Source: Nitriliruptoraceae bacterium
GTDB taxonomy: Bacteria > Actinomycetota > Nitriliruptoria > Nitriliruptorales > Nitriliruptoraceae
NCBI GenBank assembly: GCA_018401275.1
Contig: JAGYKW010000001.1
Location: 423,501 to 487,500, forward strand
Direction: 5' to 3'
Length of the DNA: 64,000 bases
A program made the position numbers and the translations under genes. The notes under the pieces are model-generated. The model worked only from the letters and a program-made list of their open reading frames with translations. It searched no databases and was not told the DNA's origin. Position 1 is the stretch's first letter. Each line of letters starts with the position of its first letter. Below are positions 52,005 through 61,852 of this stretch, one piece after another.

Positions 52005-54457
52005 TGCGGCTACCCCTGTCCTGGCTCACGTCGATGGTCGATGTCGACCTTCCGCTCTCGGACCTCGTCGAGCGCTTGAGCGCATCCGGTCTCGAGGTCG
52101 AGGGGGTCACCACGCCGGGTGGCGGGGTCGCCGGCGTGCGGACCGCCCGAGTCCTGCATCACGAGCCCCATCCGGACGCGGACACGCTGCGCCTCGTCGA
52201 CGTGACCGGCCCCGACGGCGACGGCCAGGTGCGCGTCGTGTGCGGCGCGGCGAACTTCGACGTCGGCGACGTGGTCCTGCACGCGGCCGTCGGTGCGAGC
52301 ATCCCGGGGATGACGCTCGAGGCGCGCACGATCCGTGGGCAGGTCTCCAACGGGATGCTCGCCTCAGCCCGCGAGCTCGGACTCGGCGACGACCACACCG
52401 GGATCCTCGTCCTCGGGGCGGACGTCCCGCTCGGTGCCCTGCTCGACGAACTGGTCCCGATCGGTGAGCCGGTCATCGAGATCGCCGTCCAGCCCGACCG
52501 TGGCGACCATCTGTCCATCCGCGGCGTCGCGCGCGAACTCGCCGCGCTGCTCGACACGTCGCTGCGCGGAACGCTCGATCTTGCGGCCCGGCCCTCAGCT
52601 GCGGGTGCGGACGTGAGCCTGGAGACGGACGCCGTCGGTGCGTTCATCGCATGGACGCTGGAGGGCGTCGCCGTGCGCCGCTCGCCGCTGTGGCTGCGCA
52701 CGCGGCTCGCACAGTGCGGCGTCCGGGCCATCGACGGGGTCGTCGACGTCACCAACTACGTGATGCTCGAGCTCGGCCAGCCGCTGCACGCGTTCGATCT
52801 CGACCGTGTCGCAGGTGGACGGCTGCGCGTGTGTGCGGCCGCCGGTGGCGAGCAGCTGCGCACGCTCGACGGCGTCGACCGCACGCTCGTCGCGGACGAC
52901 CTCGTCATCCACGACGCGGAGGGTCCCGCGTCGCTGGCCGGCGTCATGGGTGGCGAGCGCACCGAGGTGCATGCCGGGACGACACGCATCCTCCTGGAGG
53001 GCGCGGTCTGGGAGCCGGCATCGATCCGTCGCACCTCGCGCCGCCTCGGCCTCGTCAGCGAGGCGAGCACGCGGTTCGAACGTCGCGTCGACCCTGAGGC
53101 GGCGGCGGAGGCGGTCGCACGGGCCGCTGAGCTCATGCGGGTCACGGCCGACGCGCGCGCGACCGCCGCGACCAGCGTGGCGGGCACGACGGGCGCCTGG
53201 CTGGCACGTCCGCGCGTCGTGGCGTCCGCCGGCCGCATCGCGTCGCTGCTCGCGCTGGACCTCGATGCGGACGCGCAGGCGGGACTGCTGCGCCGAGCCG
53301 GCTGCGAGGTCGTGGTCGAGGGCGGATCCCTGGACGTGCTGCCACCGTCCTGGCGCGGTGACCTCGAGCGGCCCGCCGACCTCGCTGAGGAGGTCGCACG
53401 ACTGCACGGCTTCGCACACATCCCGGCCGAACTGCCGCCGCTCGTCGCGCGTGGCGGTCGATCACCGTTGCAACGTCTCGAGCAGTCGCTGCGCGTGGCG
53501 GTGCTCGCGCACGGCTTCGACGAGATCGTGACGCGTCCGTTCGTGGGGACGGACGCGACGGCGGGCGTGCTGCCCTCACACGGCCGTGTGCGCCTCGCCA
53601 ACCCGCTCGCACAGGACGCGGCGGCCATGCGTCCGGGGCTTCTCGACGGGCTGCTGGCCACGCTGCGCCGCAACCGAGGACAGGGCCGCGCGGGGATGGC
53701 GGTCATGGAGCTCGGGCGCATCCACCGGCCCGTCGACGATCTCCTCGGGTCGGCGCTCGATGGGCTGCTGGGGGAGGGCTGGCGCTGGCAGGGGCCCGAC
53801 GGTCAGGCGCTCCCGCTCCAACCGCGCGCGCTCGGTCTGGCCGCGTTCGGCGCGCGCATGGGGCCGGGCTGGCTGGACGAGCGGTCGGGTTGGCAGGTCG
53901 AGGACGTCCTCGCGGCGATCGATGAGGTCGCCCGGCGGGCCGACGTCGGTCCGCTCGCGCGCCGACCGATCGAGCGTGACGGCTGGCATCCGGGTCGCAC
54001 CGTCGCCCTCCTGCTCCACGGTGTCGAGGTCGGGATCGCCGGCCAGCTGCACCCGCAGGCCAGCGAGGCGTGGGACCTGCCTGAACCGGTCGTGGCCGGC
54101 GAGCTGCTGCTCGAGGTCCTCCTGCAGCCCCGCAGCGACGCCGCGGCCGAGGCTGCGGCGGCGCCGCGTCTGGTCCGCCACCCGGCCGTCGTCGTCGATG
54201 TCGCCGTCGTCGCCCCTGATGTCTGCTCCGTCGCGGAGATCGTCGAGGTCCTGCGCGGATCCGCCGGTGCCCTGCTCGACGAGATCCGGTGGTTCGACGA
54301 GTTCCGGGGCGCGCAGCTGCCCGACGGGCACCGCAGCGTCGCGTTCCGGCTGCGGCTGCAGGATCCGGACCGGCAGCTGAGCGACACCGATGCGGATGAC
54401 GTCCTGGCGCGCATCGGGGCCGCAGTCAGCGCCATCGGCGCGTCCCTCCGCACCTGA
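52004..54457 (+). CDS. pheT: Phenylalanine-tRNA ligase, beta subunit
   Basis: 817 residues. Starts MRLPLSWLTSMVDVDLPL. A tRNA-binding EMAP-like domain (about 40-150) is followed by the B3/B4 editing domain, B5, the class II-like core (RLANPLAQDAAAMRPGLLDGL) and the C-terminal FDX-ACB domain that holds the tRNA anticodon (about 725-817, HPAVVVDVAVVAPD... to SDTDADDVLARI). Works as alpha2-beta2 with PheS to charge tRNA-Phe. It ends 12 bases before the argC operator region. Confidence 0.97.
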   Translation: MRLPLSWLTSMVDVDLPLSDLVERLSASGLEVEGVTTPGGGVAGVRTARVLHHEPHPDADTLRLVDVTGPDGDGQVRVVCGAANFDVGDVVLHAAVGASIPGMTLEARTIRGQVSNGMLASARELGLGDDHTGILVLGADVPLGALLDELVPIGEPVIEIAVQPDRGDHLSIRGVARELAALLDTSLRGTLDLAARPSAAGADVSLETDAVGAFIAWTLEGVAVRRSPLWLRTRLAQCGVRAIDGVVDVTNYVMLELGQPLHAFDLDRVAGGRLRVCAAAGGEQLRTLDGVDRTLVADDLVIHDAEGPASLAGVMGGERTEVHAGTTRILLEGAVWEPASIRRTSRRLGLVSEASTRFERRVDPEAAAEAVARAAELMRVTADARATAATSVAGTTGAWLARPRVVASAGRIASLLALDLDADAQAGLLRRAGCEVVVEGGSLDVLPPSWRGDLERPADLAEEVARLHGFAHIPAELPPLVARGGRSPLQRLEQSLRVAVLAHGFDEIVTRPFVGTDATAGVLPSHGRVRLANPLAQDAAAMRPGLLDGLLATLRRNRGQGRAGMAVMELGRIHRPVDDLLGSALDGLLGEGWRWQGPDGQALPLQPRALGLAAFGARMGPGWLDERSGWQVEDVLAAIDEVARRADVGPLARRPIERDGWHPGRTVALLLHGVEVGIAGQLHPQASEAWDLPEPVVAGELLLEVLLQPRSDAAAEAAAAPRLVRHPAVVVDVAVVAPDVCSVAEIVEVLRGSAGALLDEIRWFDEFRGAQLPDGHRSVAFRLRLQDPDRQLSDTDADDVLARIGAAVSAIGASLRT

Positions 54458-54468
54458 GACCACCAGAC

Positions 54469-54497
54469 TTGCGGAAATCCGCATCTCGGTGCATACT
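54469..54497 (+). promoter_or_regulatory. Promoter of the arginine operon
   Basis: TTGCGG (54469-54474), 17-base spacer, CATACT (54492-54497). One of only two promoters in the window with both boxes at ideal spacing. Both hexamers lie within the ArgR-box-like palindromes, so repressor binding would exclude RNA polymerase. Confidence 0.6.
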
Positions 54498-54503
54498 TCC
54501 GCA
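54470..54503 (+). promoter_or_regulatory. Two ArgR-box-like operators
   Basis: Box 1, TGCGGAAATCCGCA (54470-54483), is a perfect inverted repeat TGCGGA-AA-TCCGCA. Box 2, TGCATACTTCCGCA (54490-54503), keeps the right half exactly and differs by two bases in the left. Their centres are 20 bp apart, close to two helical turns, as expected for an ArgR hexamer bound to a tandem ARG box pair. The repressor gene argR is in the same operon. Confidence 0.7.
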
Positions 54504-54532
54504 TCGCGCCGACCGGCGCTCGGAGGTGTGCC

Positions 54533-55576
54533 GTGCCCAGCATCGCGATCGTCGGGGCGTCGGGATATGGCGGGACCGAGCTGCTCCGACTGCTCCACCG
54601 GCATCCCAGCCTCGACATCCACCTCGTCGCCGCCGCAGCGTCCGCCGGTGCACCCGTCCGGACGGCCGCACCGAACATCCCTGACCGTGCCGGTGGCGGC
54701 GAGCTGCTCGACACCGTCGATGTCGAGGGCCTGGCCCGGGCGGACGTCGTCGTGCTCGGCACGCCCGACGAGGTCTCGCTCGAGCTCGCACCGGCGCTGC
54801 TCGCCGCAGGCACGCGCGTCGTCGACCTCTCAGGAGGCTTCCGTCTCGACGCTGCCACGTTCCGCACGTGGTACGGCCACGAGCACACCGCGCCGGTGCA
54901 CGCGATGGATGGGACGGACCCCGCCGTCTACGGACTCACCGAGCATGCGCGCGAGAGCATCGCGGCGGCCCGTCTCGTGGCGAACCCCGGCTGCTACCCG
55001 ACGGCCACGCTGCTGGGGCTCATTCCGCTGCGCGAACTGCTCGAACCCGCTGGCATCGTCGTCAACGCCATGAGCGGGACATCGGGCGCCGGACGCTCGT
55101 CGCGCGACACGCTCCAGGCCTCCGTCGTGCACGGCGACGTCGTCGCCTACGGCGCGCCCTCGCATCGCCACACGGTCGAGATCGAGACCCACGGGGCCCC
55201 CGGCGGCATGAGCGCACCGATCGTGTTCACGCCGCACCTCGTGCCGATGTCACGCGGGATCCTCGCGACCATCTCCGCCGCCCTGAGGCCCGGCGTGGGC
55301 CAGGCCGACGTCGACGCGACGCTGGCCGACGCCTACGGCAGCGAGGCGTTCGTGCACGTGCTGCCGGTCGGTGAGTTCCCGCGCACCAAATCGGTGCACG
55401 GCGCGAACAGCTGCCTGCTCTCGGCCATCGTCGACGAGCGGACGGGTCGGGTGCTCGTGACCAGCGTGATCGACAACCTCGTCAAGGGCGCTGCCGGCCA
55501 GGCGCTGCAGAACGTCAACGTCATGCTGGGTCTCGACGAGGCCGCCGGACTCGACGTCATCGGCGTCTACCCATGA
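54533..55576 (+). CDS. argC: N-acetyl-gamma-glutamyl-phosphate reductase
   Basis: NADPH-dependent third step of arginine synthesis, 347 residues. IAIVGASGYGGTELLRLL nucleotide-binding start, active Cys in NPGCYPT (C154), SGTSGAGRSS, and HRHTVEIE. The GTG has GGAGGT five bases upstream. First gene of argCJBDFRGH; the operon lacks argA because ArgJ recycles acetyl groups. Confidence 0.97.
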   Translation: MPSIAIVGASGYGGTELLRLLHRHPSLDIHLVAAAASAGAPVRTAAPNIPDRAGGGELLDTVDVEGLARADVVVLGTPDEVSLELAPALLAAGTRVVDLSGGFRLDAATFRTWYGHEHTAPVHAMDGTDPAVYGLTEHARESIAAARLVANPGCYPTATLLGLIPLRELLEPAGIVVNAMSGTSGAGRSSRDTLQASVVHGDVVAYGAPSHRHTVEIETHGAPGGMSAPIVFTPHLVPMSRGILATISAALRPGVGQADVDATLADAYGSEAFVHVLPVGEFPRTKSVHGANSCLLSAIVDERTGRVLVTSVIDNLVKGAAGQALQNVNVMLGLDEAAGLDVIGVYP

Positions 55577-56850
55577 ACGCCGGTGTGCCCGGGCAGGGCT
55601 GGACGGGGCAGGGCTGGACGGGGCATGCGGTCGCGTCGGACGTCACCCTGGAAGCGATCGAGGACGGTCTGGCCGCGGTGGGCGGGGTCGCCTTCGCCGC
55701 GCTCGCTGTCGGCGTCCGTGACAGTGCCCACCGCGACCCCAGCGCGCCTGATCTCGCGCTGCTCGACGTCGGACGGGCGGTGCCGGCTGCGATCGTGACC
55801 ACGACGAACCGTGTCCGAGCGGCACCCTGCATCGTCGGTGTCGACCACGTCAGCTCCGGACCGATCAGGGCGGTCGTCGTCAACAGCGGGAACGCCAACG
55901 CGTGCACCGGCCCGCAGGGGCTCATCGATGCGCGCGCGATGACCGCGGGAGTGGCGTCGGCGCTCGGCTGCGACCCCCAGGCGGTCGTCCCGATGTCCAC
56001 CGGCGTCATCGGTGTGCCGCTCCCCGTCGAGCGCATCGTCGCCGGTATGCCCGCACTGGTCGCTGGGTTGCGGTCCGGCGCCACGGCTGCGGGCGAGCTC
56101 GCTCGCGCGATGATGACGACGGACACGCGCCCGAAGCAGTCCGCCGTCCGGGTGAGCACGCAGGGAGCATCTGCGGTCGTCGCCGGCGTGGCCAAGGGCG
56201 CGGGCATGATCGAGCCGGCGATGGCGACCATGCTGAGCATCATCGTCACCGACGCCCAGCTGGACGCCGACACTGCCGCGGACGTGCTGCGCGAGGTCGT
56301 CGAGCGCACCTTCAACCGCATCAGCGTCGACAGCTGTGGGTCGACGAACGACACCGTGGTGCTGCTCGCGACCGGCGATGCGGGGCCGATGCCGCGGCAC
56401 GCGATCGTCGCGGCGCTCGAGACGGTCGCCGCTCGGCTCGCGCACGACATCGTCACCGACGGCGAGGGCGTGACCCGCGTCGCGCGGTTGCGTATCGGTG
56501 GCGCTGCGGACCTCGCGACCGCGACCGCGCTCGGTCGGGCCGTCGCCGCCTCCGCCCTGTTCCGCACCGCGCTTCACGGCAGCGACCCGAACTGGGGGAG
56601 GATCCTCGCGGCGATGGGGACCTCGAGCGCACCCTTCGACCCCGATCGGGTCGCGGTCCGCTTCGGGCCCGTCGTGGTGTGCCGCGACGGCGGGGCGGTG
56701 CCCTACGACCTTCCGGCCGCCGTCGCGGTGCTGCGGGAGGCGGAGGTCGACATCGACGTCGACCTGCACCTGGGCGAGGCTGAGGCGGTGTTCCTGGTCG
56801 CCGACCTGTCGGCCGGCTACGTGCACGTCAACGCGGAGTACACGACATGA
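55573..56850 (+). CDS. argJ: Bifunctional ornithine acetyltransferase / N-acetylglutamate synthase
   Basis: 425 residues, an Ntn-like enzyme that cleaves itself before the nucleophile Thr in AMATML (T219), after the KGAGMIEP motif. TTNRVRAAPC, VVNSGNANACTG and SDPNWGRILAAMG are family signatures. The N terminus carries a GQGWT repeat (residues 7-16) made by a perfect 15-base tandem duplication, which the family does not normally have. ATGA junctions on both sides. Confidence 0.96.
   Translation: MNAGVPGQGWTGQGWTGHAVASDVTLEAIEDGLAAVGGVAFAALAVGVRDSAHRDPSAPDLALLDVGRAVPAAIVTTTNRVRAAPCIVGVDHVSSGPIRAVVVNSGNANACTGPQGLIDARAMTAGVASALGCDPQAVVPMSTGVIGVPLPVERIVAGMPALVAGLRSGATAAGELARAMMTTDTRPKQSAVRVSTQGASAVVAGVAKGAGMIEPAMATMLSIIVTDAQLDADTAADVLREVVERTFNRISVDSCGSTNDTVVLLATGDAGPMPRHAIVAALETVAARLAHDIVTDGEGVTRVARLRIGGAADLATATALGRAVAASALFRTALHGSDPNWGRILAAMGTSSAPFDPDRVAVRFGPVVVCRDGGAVPYDLPAAVAVLREAEVDIDVDLHLGEAEAVFLVADLSAGYVHVNAEYTT
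55591..55620 (+). repeat. Perfect 15-bp tandem duplication in argJ
   Basis: GGGCAGGGCTGGACG occurs twice without a gap (55591-55605 and 55606-55620), encoding GQGWT twice. A third copy begins (GGGCA) but diverges. In frame, so the protein is only lengthened by five residues. It looks like recent replication slippage. Confidence 0.85.
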
Positions 56851-57815
56851 GCGCCTCCCCGACGATCGGTGTGCCCATCATGACGACCTCGCCGGAGTCG
56901 ACCGAGCGCGCTGAGGTCGCGCAGGGCAAGGCTGCCGTGCTGCGCGAGGCGCTGCCCTGGATCACGCGCTTCCACGGCCAGACCGTCGTCATCAAGTACG
57001 GCGGGAACGCGATGATCGACGTCGAGCTCCAGCGCTCGTTCGCCGCTGACGTCGCCCTGCTGCATTTCGTCGGGCTCCGGCCCGTCATCGTCCACGGCGG
57101 AGGGCCGCAGATCAGCGAGCTGGCGGCCGCGCGCGGGGTCACCTCGACGTTCATCGGCGGCCTCCGTGTCACCGACGAGGCGATGATCGGCGTCGTGCAC
57201 GACGCGCTGAGCGGCATCGTCAACCCGGAGGTCGTCGCGCTCATCGAGTCCGCCGGCGCACCGGCGCAGGGGATCATCGGCAGCGAAGGTCCCGTCCTCG
57301 TCTGCGAGACCGCCCGCGGTCCGCACGGGGAGGACATCGGACTCGTGGGCGAGGTCGTCGCCGTCGACGTGGCCGCGATCGACGCCGTCCTCGAGGCCGG
57401 CCGCGTCCCCGTGATCGCGACGCTGGGCCGCGATGCGCAGGGTCGCGAGCACAACGTCAACGCCGACACGGCAGCAGGTGCTGTCGCCGCCGCACTCGGC
57501 GCCAGCAAGCTGGTCGTGCTCACCGACGTTCCCGGCCTGTACCGCGACTACGGCGATGCGGATCGGCAGCAGCTCATCTCCGTGCTCGACGTCGCCGAGC
57601 TGGAGCAGATGCTCGCGGCCGACGAGCTGCACGATGGGATGCGGCCCAAGATCCTCGCCGTGCTGCATGCGCTGCGCGGCGGCACGCCGCAGGCGCACAT
57701 CCTCGATGGCCGCGTGCAGCATGCCGTGCTGATCGAGATCTTCACCGACGAGGGCATCGGCACGATGGTGGGGCGTACCGTCCCACCGAGCCTGGACGCG
57801 GGGGGCGACGCATGA
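56847..57815 (+). CDS. argB: Acetylglutamate kinase
   Basis: Second step of arginine synthesis, 322 residues. VVIKYGGNAMID, VIVHGGGPQISELA (substrate and phosphate loops), GGLRVTDEAM and NVNADTAAGAVAAALGASKL are conserved. An N-terminal extension of about 25 residues before the helix QGKAAVLREALPWITRF may be the segment that, in arginine-sensitive enzymes, forms the hexamer and binds arginine. ATGA junctions. Confidence 0.97.
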   Translation: MSASPTIGVPIMTTSPESTERAEVAQGKAAVLREALPWITRFHGQTVVIKYGGNAMIDVELQRSFAADVALLHFVGLRPVIVHGGGPQISELAAARGVTSTFIGGLRVTDEAMIGVVHDALSGIVNPEVVALIESAGAPAQGIIGSEGPVLVCETARGPHGEDIGLVGEVVAVDVAAIDAVLEAGRVPVIATLGRDAQGREHNVNADTAAGAVAAALGASKLVVLTDVPGLYRDYGDADRQQLISVLDVAELEQMLAADELHDGMRPKILAVLHALRGGTPQAHILDGRVQHAVLIEIFTDEGIGTMVGRTVPPSLDAGGDA

Positions 57816-59089
57816 GCGGCAGCGTGACACGCACCGACGGACACAGCGGCGAGGCTTGGGTCGCGCTCGCCCGTCAGCGCATCATGCGGACCTATCCCGA
57901 CACCGACGTCGTCTTCGCGTCCGGGCACGGCTCATGGCTCGTCGACACCGATGGGGAGGAGTGGCTCGACTTCCTCAGCGGCATCGCGGTCGTCGCCCTC
58001 GGTCACGCGCATCCGGCCGTGACACGCGCGGTCGCCGAGCAGGCCGCGACGCTCGTGCACACGTCGAACCTGTTCCTCACCACGCCAGCGCTCGAGCTCG
58101 CCGAGCGGCTGGCCGTGCTCGCCGGCTGGCCGGACGCACGCGTGTTCTTCGCGCAGTGCGGCGCGACCGCCAACGAAGCTGCCATCAAGCTGGCGCGGCG
58201 ACACGGCAAGCTCCAGCACCCCGACAAGGTCCGGATCGTGACGCTCGAGGGCAGCTTCCACGGTCGCACGCTCGCGACGCTCGAGGCGACGGGTCAGGCG
58301 GGCAAGCACGCTCCGTTCATGCCGCTCGCCGGGTTCGTGGACACGGTCGCCCACGACGATCCGGCGGCGTTGACCGCCGCGGTCGGTGCGGACACGTGCG
58401 CGGTCCTGCTCGAGGTCGTCCAGGGTGAGGGCGGGGTGCGTCCACTCGATGCGCAGATGCTGGCGGCCGCACGCGCCGCATGCGATGCGCATGGCGCACT
58501 GCTCATGGTCGACGAGGTGCAGACGGGCGTCGGGCGCACCGGCAGCTGGTTCGCGTTCCAGCAGACCGACATCGTCCCCGACGTCATGACGCTCGCCAAG
58601 GCCCTGGGCAACGGGCTGCCGATCGGAGCGTGCATCGCCCGTGGACCAGCGGCGGACGCGCTCCAGCCAGGGGAGCACGCGACGACCTTCGGTGGTAATC
58701 CCGTCACCGCGGCGGCCGCACTCGCGGTGCTCGACGTCATCGAGTCGGAGGGCATCCTCGGCTCGGTCGCAACGCGGGCCGCGCAGCTCCGCATGGGCTT
58801 CGCGGACCTCGCGGCAGCGACGGGCACGGTCCTCGAGGTCCGCGGCGTCGGATTGCTGCTCGGGGTCGTGCTCGCGGCGCCCGTCGCCGCCGACGTGGCA
58901 CAGCGGTGCCGGGCGGCGCGCCTCGTCGTCAACGCGGTCGCACCGGACGTGCTCCGACTCGCCCCACCGCTCAACGTCAGCATCGAGGAGGTCGACCTCG
59001 CGCTCGAGATCCTCGGGACCGCGATCACCGAGGCGTTCACCGCAGCAGGCGTCCCGGCGCCCCACGCGACCGCGAGCCGGACCTCATGA
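57812..59089 (+). CDS. argD: Acetylornithine aminotransferase
   Basis: PLP-dependent fourth step, 425 residues. The PLP Lys is in LAKALGNGLPIGA (K263). FLSGIAVVALGHAHPAV, FFAQCGATANEAAIKLAR, GSFHGRTLATL and LLMVDEVQTGVGRTG are class III aminotransferase signatures. ATGA junctions to argB and argF. Confidence 0.97.
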   Translation: MSGSVTRTDGHSGEAWVALARQRIMRTYPDTDVVFASGHGSWLVDTDGEEWLDFLSGIAVVALGHAHPAVTRAVAEQAATLVHTSNLFLTTPALELAERLAVLAGWPDARVFFAQCGATANEAAIKLARRHGKLQHPDKVRIVTLEGSFHGRTLATLEATGQAGKHAPFMPLAGFVDTVAHDDPAALTAAVGADTCAVLLEVVQGEGGVRPLDAQMLAAARAACDAHGALLMVDEVQTGVGRTGSWFAFQQTDIVPDVMTLAKALGNGLPIGACIARGPAADALQPGEHATTFGGNPVTAAAALAVLDVIESEGILGSVATRAAQLRMGFADLAAATGTVLEVRGVGLLLGVVLAAPVAADVAQRCRAARLVVNAVAPDVLRLAPPLNVSIEEVDLALEILGTAITEAFTAAGVPAPHATASRTS

Positions 59090-60069
59090 GCGCGCGGTCA
59101 CTGATCACGACGACCGACCTCAGCCCGCAGGAGACGCTCCTGCTGCTCGATGATGCTGCGGCACTTCGTGAGCAGCGGCGGGAGCTCGTCCTCGGACGCG
59201 CCGGTGACGACACCCTGCGCGGGCGGACGGTCGCGCTCGTCTTCGAGAAGCCCTCGACGCGCACGCGGGTGTCGTTCGAGGTCGGTGTGCGGGAGCTCGG
59301 TGGCACGCCGCTCCCGCTGTCATCGGCCGATCTCCAGCTCGGGCGCGGTGAGACCGTCGCCGACACCGGCGCGGTCCTCGGGCGATACGTACAGGCGATC
59401 GTGATCCGGACCTTCGCGCAGTCACGACTCGAGGAGCTGGCCGCGTCGTCGGGCGTCCCGGTCGTGAACGCGCTCACCGACGAGGAGCATCCGTGCCAGG
59501 CGCTGGCGGACCTGCTCACCGTGCGCGACGAGTTCGGTGACTTCTCCGGCCGCACGCTGACCTACGTCGGCGACGGCAACAACGTGGCGCACTCGCTGCT
59601 GCTCGCTGGCGCTGCGGTCGGACTCGGCGTCCGGGTCGCGCATCCCGACGGTTACGCACCCGACCCTGCGATCGTCGCGAGGGCGCGCGGCCTGGCTTCG
59701 GCCCACGGATCCGAGATCACGGTGACCACCGACGCCCGTGAGGCCGCGTCCGGCTCGCACGTCCTCTACACCGACGTCTGGGCCTCGATGGGACAGGAGT
59801 CGGAGTCGCAGGCGCGCGCCGCGGTCTTCGCGCCGTACGCGCTCGACGCGACGCTGCTCGCGCTCGCTGCGGACGATGCCATCGTGCTGCACTGCCTGCC
59901 CGCCCACCGCGGCGAGGAGATCGCGGCAGAGGTCATCGACGGCCCGAGGTCACGCGTCTTCGACCAGGCCGAGAACCGCCTGCACGCGCAGAAGGCCGTG
60001 CTCGCAGCGCTCGTCGGCGGACGCCCTCTCGGCGCGATCGCCGGCGCCGGATCGGCGGGGACCCCGTGA
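59086..60069 (+). CDS. argF: Ornithine carbamoyltransferase
   Basis: Ornithine + carbamoyl phosphate to citrulline, 327 residues. STRTR (57-61), HPCQ (135-138) and HCLP (269-272) are the carbamoyl phosphate and ornithine sites; DVWASMGQE is the SMG loop. Anabolic by context. The ATG overlaps the argD stop; GTGA junction with argR. Confidence 0.97.
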   Translation: MSARSLITTTDLSPQETLLLLDDAAALREQRRELVLGRAGDDTLRGRTVALVFEKPSTRTRVSFEVGVRELGGTPLPLSSADLQLGRGETVADTGAVLGRYVQAIVIRTFAQSRLEELAASSGVPVVNALTDEEHPCQALADLLTVRDEFGDFSGRTLTYVGDGNNVAHSLLLAGAAVGLGVRVAHPDGYAPDPAIVARARGLASAHGSEITVTTDAREAASGSHVLYTDVWASMGQESESQARAAVFAPYALDATLLALAADDAIVLHCLPAHRGEEIAAEVIDGPRSRVFDQAENRLHAQKAVLAALVGGRPLGAIAGAGSAGTP

Positions 60070-60635
60070 GCTCGCGCAGCGATCGGCTCGACCTCCTGCG
60101 GGCCCTGCTCGCGGATCGCGACCTGCGGACCCACGAGGAGGTCCGGGTGGCGCTCGCCGATGCCGGCCACATGGCGCATGCAGCCACCATCGGCCGCGAC
60201 CTCGAGGAGCTCGGGGCACGCCGGGTCCGTGGCGCGGACGGTCAGCTCGTCTACCGGGTCGGAGAGCCGCCGCTCGTCCCGAGCGCGCCCCTCGATCTGC
60301 TCGACGAGGTGCTGCTCCGGTTCGTCCTGAGCGTCTCGGTCTCGGGCAACATGCTCGTGCTGCGGACCCCTCCGGCCTGTGCGAGTCCTGTCGCGTCTGC
60401 CCTGGACACCTCGGGCGGCCCAGCCGTGCTGGGCACGATCGCCGGCGACGACACGGTGCTCGCCGTCATCGCGGCGGACCACGACCCGCTCGCGATCGCC
60501 GACACGCTGCAGCGCCGCTCGTCAGCCCTGACCGCCAGGCTGACCGCAAGTGGCACGCTCCTCCCCGCTTCCGCACCATCCGCCGCATCACCCTCCGCAC
60601 GACCCTCCGCATCGCACGACAGGAGCAACCGATGA
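60066..60635 (+). CDS. argR: Arginine repressor
   Basis: ArgR, 189 residues. N-terminal winged helix ([20 protein letters not shown] ... [14 protein letters not shown]). The C-terminal hexamerisation and arginine-binding domain has [20 protein letters not shown] and [14 protein letters not shown] with the GDDT motif. About 25 extra C-terminal residues (Ser/Pro/Ala-rich) come from a 12-base repeat before argG. It should bind the palindromes at 54470-54503, so it represses its own operon. Confidence 0.95.
   Translation: MSSRSDRLDLLRALLADRDLRTHEEVRVALADAGHMAHAATIGRDLEELGARRVRGADGQLVYRVGEPPLVPSAPLDLLDEVLLRFVLSVSVSGNMLVLRTPPACASPVASALDTSGGPAVLGTIAGDDTVLAVIAADHDPLAIADTLQRRSSALTARLTASGTLLPASAPSAASPSARPSASHDRSNR
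60571..60612 (+). repeat. 12-bp periodic CCGCAY repeats at the argR end
   Basis: CCGCAC, CCGCAT, CCGCAC, CCGCAT at 60571, 60583, 60595 and 60607, exactly 12 bases apart, inside argR and ending 20 bases before the argG ATG. Each copy resembles the TCCGCAT half of the ArgR-like boxes. Could be an expanded coding repeat (PSA) or weak operator half-sites. Confidence 0.6.
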
Positions 60636-61852
60636 GCAAGCCCACCGTCGTCCTCGCCTACTCGGGGGGCCTCGACACCTCCGTCGCGATCCGCTGGCTG
60701 CAGGAGAACCGCGGCGTCGACGTCATCGCCCTCGCGATCGACGTCGGCCAGGGCGTCGACGATCTCGACGAGATCCGTCAGCGTGGGCTCGACTGCGGTG
60801 CCATCGAGTCGCACGTCGTCGACGCGCGCGAGGAGTTCGCCACCGAGTTCCTCGCACCCGCCCTCAAGGCGAATGCGCTCTACATGGGCAAGTACCCGCT
60901 CGTCTCCGCGCTCAGTCGGCCACTGATCGTCAAGCACCTCGTGCGGGTGGCGAAGGAGCGCGGCGCGTCAGGCGTCGCGCACGGCTGCACCGGCAAGGGC
61001 AACGACCAGGTGCGTTTCGAGGTCGGGACGATGACGCTCGCACCCGAGCTCGACACGTTGGCGCCGATCCGTGACTGGGGCCTGACACGTGACGCGGCGA
61101 TCGACTGGGCGAACGAGCGGGGGATCCCGATCCCGATCAAGAAGAAGTCGTCCCCGTACTCGATCGACGAGAACTCCTGGGGCCGCACCGCAGAGTGCGG
61201 GATCCTCGAGGACCCGTGGGCGGCACCGCCGGAGGACGTGTACGAGCGGACCGTGTCGATCGCGTCAGCGCCCGACGAGGCGGAGGAGATCGTCCTGCGT
61301 TTCGTGGCCGGACTGCCCGTCGCGCTCGATGGCCGCGACCTGCCCCTCCATGAGCTCGTCAACGAGGTCGATCGGCGCGCTGGGGCGCACGGCGTGGGTC
61401 GCCTCGACATGATCGAGGACCGCTTGGTCGGCATCAAGAGTCGTGAGATCTACGAGGTGCCCGGAGCCATCACGCTGATCACCGCTCACCGTGACCTCGA
61501 GGACCTCACGCTCGAGAAGGAGCTCGCGGACTTCAAGCGCATGGTCGAGGGGCGCTACGCGCAGCTCGTCTACAACGGTCAGTGGTTCGGTCCGCTCAAG
61601 CGCGCGCTGGACCACTTCATCGACGACGCGAACCGCGCGGTCAACGGCGAGGTACGCGTGCGCCTGCACAAGGGGCATGCGACCGTGGTCGGCCGGCGCA
61701 GCGAGGACTCCGCGCTCTACGACTTCGGTCTCGCGACCTACGACGCGGGCGACCTCTTCGACCAGTCGCTCGCCGAGGGCTTCGTCAAGCTGTGGGGGCT
61801 CCCGCTGCGCACGTGGGCCGCGACCGCACAGCGTCGCGGCGAGATCCTGTGA
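60632..61852 (+). CDS. argG: Argininosuccinate synthase
   Basis: Citrulline + aspartate + ATP to argininosuccinate, 406 residues. ATP pyrophosphatase loop YSGGLDTS (10-17), [14 protein letters not shown] and [12 protein letters not shown]. This is the short bacterial form common in actinobacteria. AGGAG before the ATG, which overlaps argR as ATGA; a stronger own binding site suggests partly independent translation. Confidence 0.97.
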   Translation: MSKPTVVLAYSGGLDTSVAIRWLQENRGVDVIALAIDVGQGVDDLDEIRQRGLDCGAIESHVVDAREEFATEFLAPALKANALYMGKYPLVSALSRPLIVKHLVRVAKERGASGVAHGCTGKGNDQVRFEVGTMTLAPELDTLAPIRDWGLTRDAAIDWANERGIPIPIKKKSSPYSIDENSWGRTAECGILEDPWAAPPEDVYERTVSIASAPDEAEEIVLRFVAGLPVALDGRDLPLHELVNEVDRRAGAHGVGRLDMIEDRLVGIKSREIYEVPGAITLITAHRDLEDLTLEKELADFKRMVEGRYAQLVYNGQWFGPLKRALDHFIDDANRAVNGEVRVRLHKGHATVVGRRSEDSALYDFGLATYDAGDLFDQSLAEGFVKLWGLPLRTWAATAQRRGEIL

